The notes beneath the pieces are model-generated. The model did no database searches. It saw only the letters and a program-made list of their open reading frames with translations, and had not been told where the DNA came from. Below are positions 62,874-64,000 of a stretch of 64,000 bases of DNA, piece by piece. The stretch spans positions 6,386,001-6,450,000 of the forward strand of contig CM082577.2 in NCBI GenBank assembly GCA_040954595.2. The letters are read 5' to 3'. Numbering within the stretch: the stretch's first letter is position 1; every line of letters begins with the position of its first letter. Source of the stretch: Balanoglossus misakiensis. Its lineage: Eukaryota > Hemichordata. A program made the translations under genes and the position numbers.

Positions 62874-63561
62874 TTCTGTGATGTGGTATAATTTGAAGAA
62901 AAGAACCTTGCGCACAATAATGCCTAAAATTAAAAAATCACATTACCAAAACTATCCATGAAAGTTTGTTATGTATGTTCATTTTGCACAATAAACAAAT
63001 AAAGGATTGGAGAAAACTTGAATACATGTACATGTAAATTTGTACCTGTGCATGTATATTTCAAGCACCGTGCAGCGTGCAAAATAACCAACACACGACA
63101 AAATGTCAAGCATATTCGATCTATAAAAATTATTCCACTATTTCTAGTCAAGAACAGGTATGTTTACGCACTCACCAATTCACCCTGTTCGATAAAATTC
63201 CACACTTCTGAGAAAGTTGTGATTTGAACGAACGTCCAACGCTATGTATATTTTGCAGCAGACGACACTATTTACATATGACGTAATCGCGTGTTGCAAA
63301 TTGCAACATTTCTGTGCGTGCATATGTCAATCACTCGCGTTGCGACGTAGCTGCGGTTGTGGGTGAATCGTTTCGAGAAGTGTCTGTCCTAATCAGTGAA
63401 CTTCGTCGATGACTTCGCCAGACCAGATGACGAGGTTCATTTCTACTGTTTTTCGATTTCTTGCGGACGACATTTCTGGGGTCAGGCGACACTGCAACAT
63501 GATTGGCTGCCTTGTGAACTATGACCTTTGCGTCGTGTCATATCATTTCGTCATAGTAGTG
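62874..63561. promoter_or_regulatory. Divergent promoter region of MEIOB and the 63562 gene
   Basis: 0.69 kb lies between the two start codons, more CpG-rich towards 63230-63420. No specific motif was assigned; the role is inferred from the head-to-head arrangement. Confidence 0.4.
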
Positions 63562-63728
63562 ATGGCGGACTTCGTAGAGGTGGAGGCGGCGCCGCCGTCA
63601 TTGCCAGAAGAAGAGAAAAAAGTGTCGCTTATCGGACCCGACGAAGACTCAAACGACACTGAAAGTGCAGATGAACCGCAGAATAATAATTATAAATTCT
63701 TTGCGCTTTACACCTACCACGCAAACAG
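63562..63728 (+). CDS. First coding exon of an unrecognised gene (partial)
   Basis: ATG in a good context (GTGATGG) opens MADFVEVEAAPPSLPEEEKK and runs 55 codons plus 2 bases to a donor, AACAG before GTAAGA. The N-terminus is acidic and probably disordered; the exon ends YKFFALYTYHANR, which may begin a folded domain continued outside the window. Another ATG at 63409 is in frame 51 codons upstream, but the residues between look unlike coding sequence. I do not recognise the protein. The remaining 63729-64000 is intron. Confidence 0.6.
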
Positions 63729-64000
63729 GTAAGAGCAAACGCATCCACCCATCATCACAACCCCAGCATTACTGACATCATGGAGCTTGCATAATTTTTT
63801 CATCAAATATATTTCTATATTTTGGTATGAATTTCTCTCAGGCGATGCAAGATATGCTGACGTCGTTTTGTGTGTACAGTCATACAATCCATGTTACATC
63901 TACTGTCTTATCCATCCAGTGTAATGTGTGTGAACACTGACAATTGTAATGGGTTCATTATTTGTTGCAAACGTGCAATAACCTCATAATATCAAATTGC

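Noticed and set aside
1-64000. CRISPR arrays, operons, bacterial ribosome sites, rRNA or tRNA genes
   Set aside because: The window is spliced eukaryotic sequence; tandem repeats here lack spacer structure and I saw no tRNA or rRNA signature.

Overview
This is a eukaryotic, metazoan nuclear window. Genes are split by GT-AG introns, some very long (9.2 kb in the USH1G/ANKS4B-like gene, 4.2 kb in MEIOB). Coding exons are GC-rich against AT-rich introns and spacers, poly(A) signals follow several genes, and repeats are dispersed. The gene set (SLC39A11, LENG8, USH1G/ANKS4B-type, PHF5A, C2H2 zinc finger, MEIOB) fits an invertebrate deuterostome such as a cephalochordate or hemichordate. That placement is an inference from gene content and intron style; I did not compare it with any genome.

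Layout. 1-304: the 3' end of an unrecognised + strand gene, whose poly(A) signal faces that of the zinc transporter SLC39A11 (- strand, nine coding exons, 7025 down to 1197). 7519-8386: an unrecognised small two-exon + strand gene (111 aa), divergent from SLC39A11, with a possible short upstream ORF. 10243-18703: LENG8 (- strand, 16 coding exons, 785 aa), whose introns hold three copies of a ~150-bp module and a ~1.75-kb composite repeat element. 20429-30955: USH1G/ANKS4B-like scaffold (+, two exons, 449 aa). 30956-36887: 3' UTR and intergenic sequence with a pogo-like MITE. 37403-38247: PHF5A (-, three exons, 110 aa). 38698-38792: a foldback MITE with a target duplication. 38878-41510: a C2H2 zinc-finger gene (+) with a possible upstream ORF whose stop lies 2 nt before the main ATG, and a frameshifted relic finger at its C-terminus. 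45460-46662: an intronless, CpG-rich 400-aa orphan ORF (+). 46663-54405: gene-poor, with a second copy of the composite element at 49021-50755 and AT-rich minisatellites. 54406-62873: MEIOB (-, 13 coding exons, 495 aa). 63562-63728: first coding exon of an unrecognised + strand gene sharing a divergent promoter region with MEIOB.

The genes do not form one pathway. They are housekeeping functions (zinc transport, SF3B splicing factor, SAC3-type RNA factor), a sensory or brush-border scaffold, and a meiotic recombination factor. The most unusual non-genic content is the pair of composite repeat elements. They share a 238-bp tandem monomer in opposite orientations, and most monomers carry three nuclear-receptor half-sites in DR1 plus DR4 spacing.
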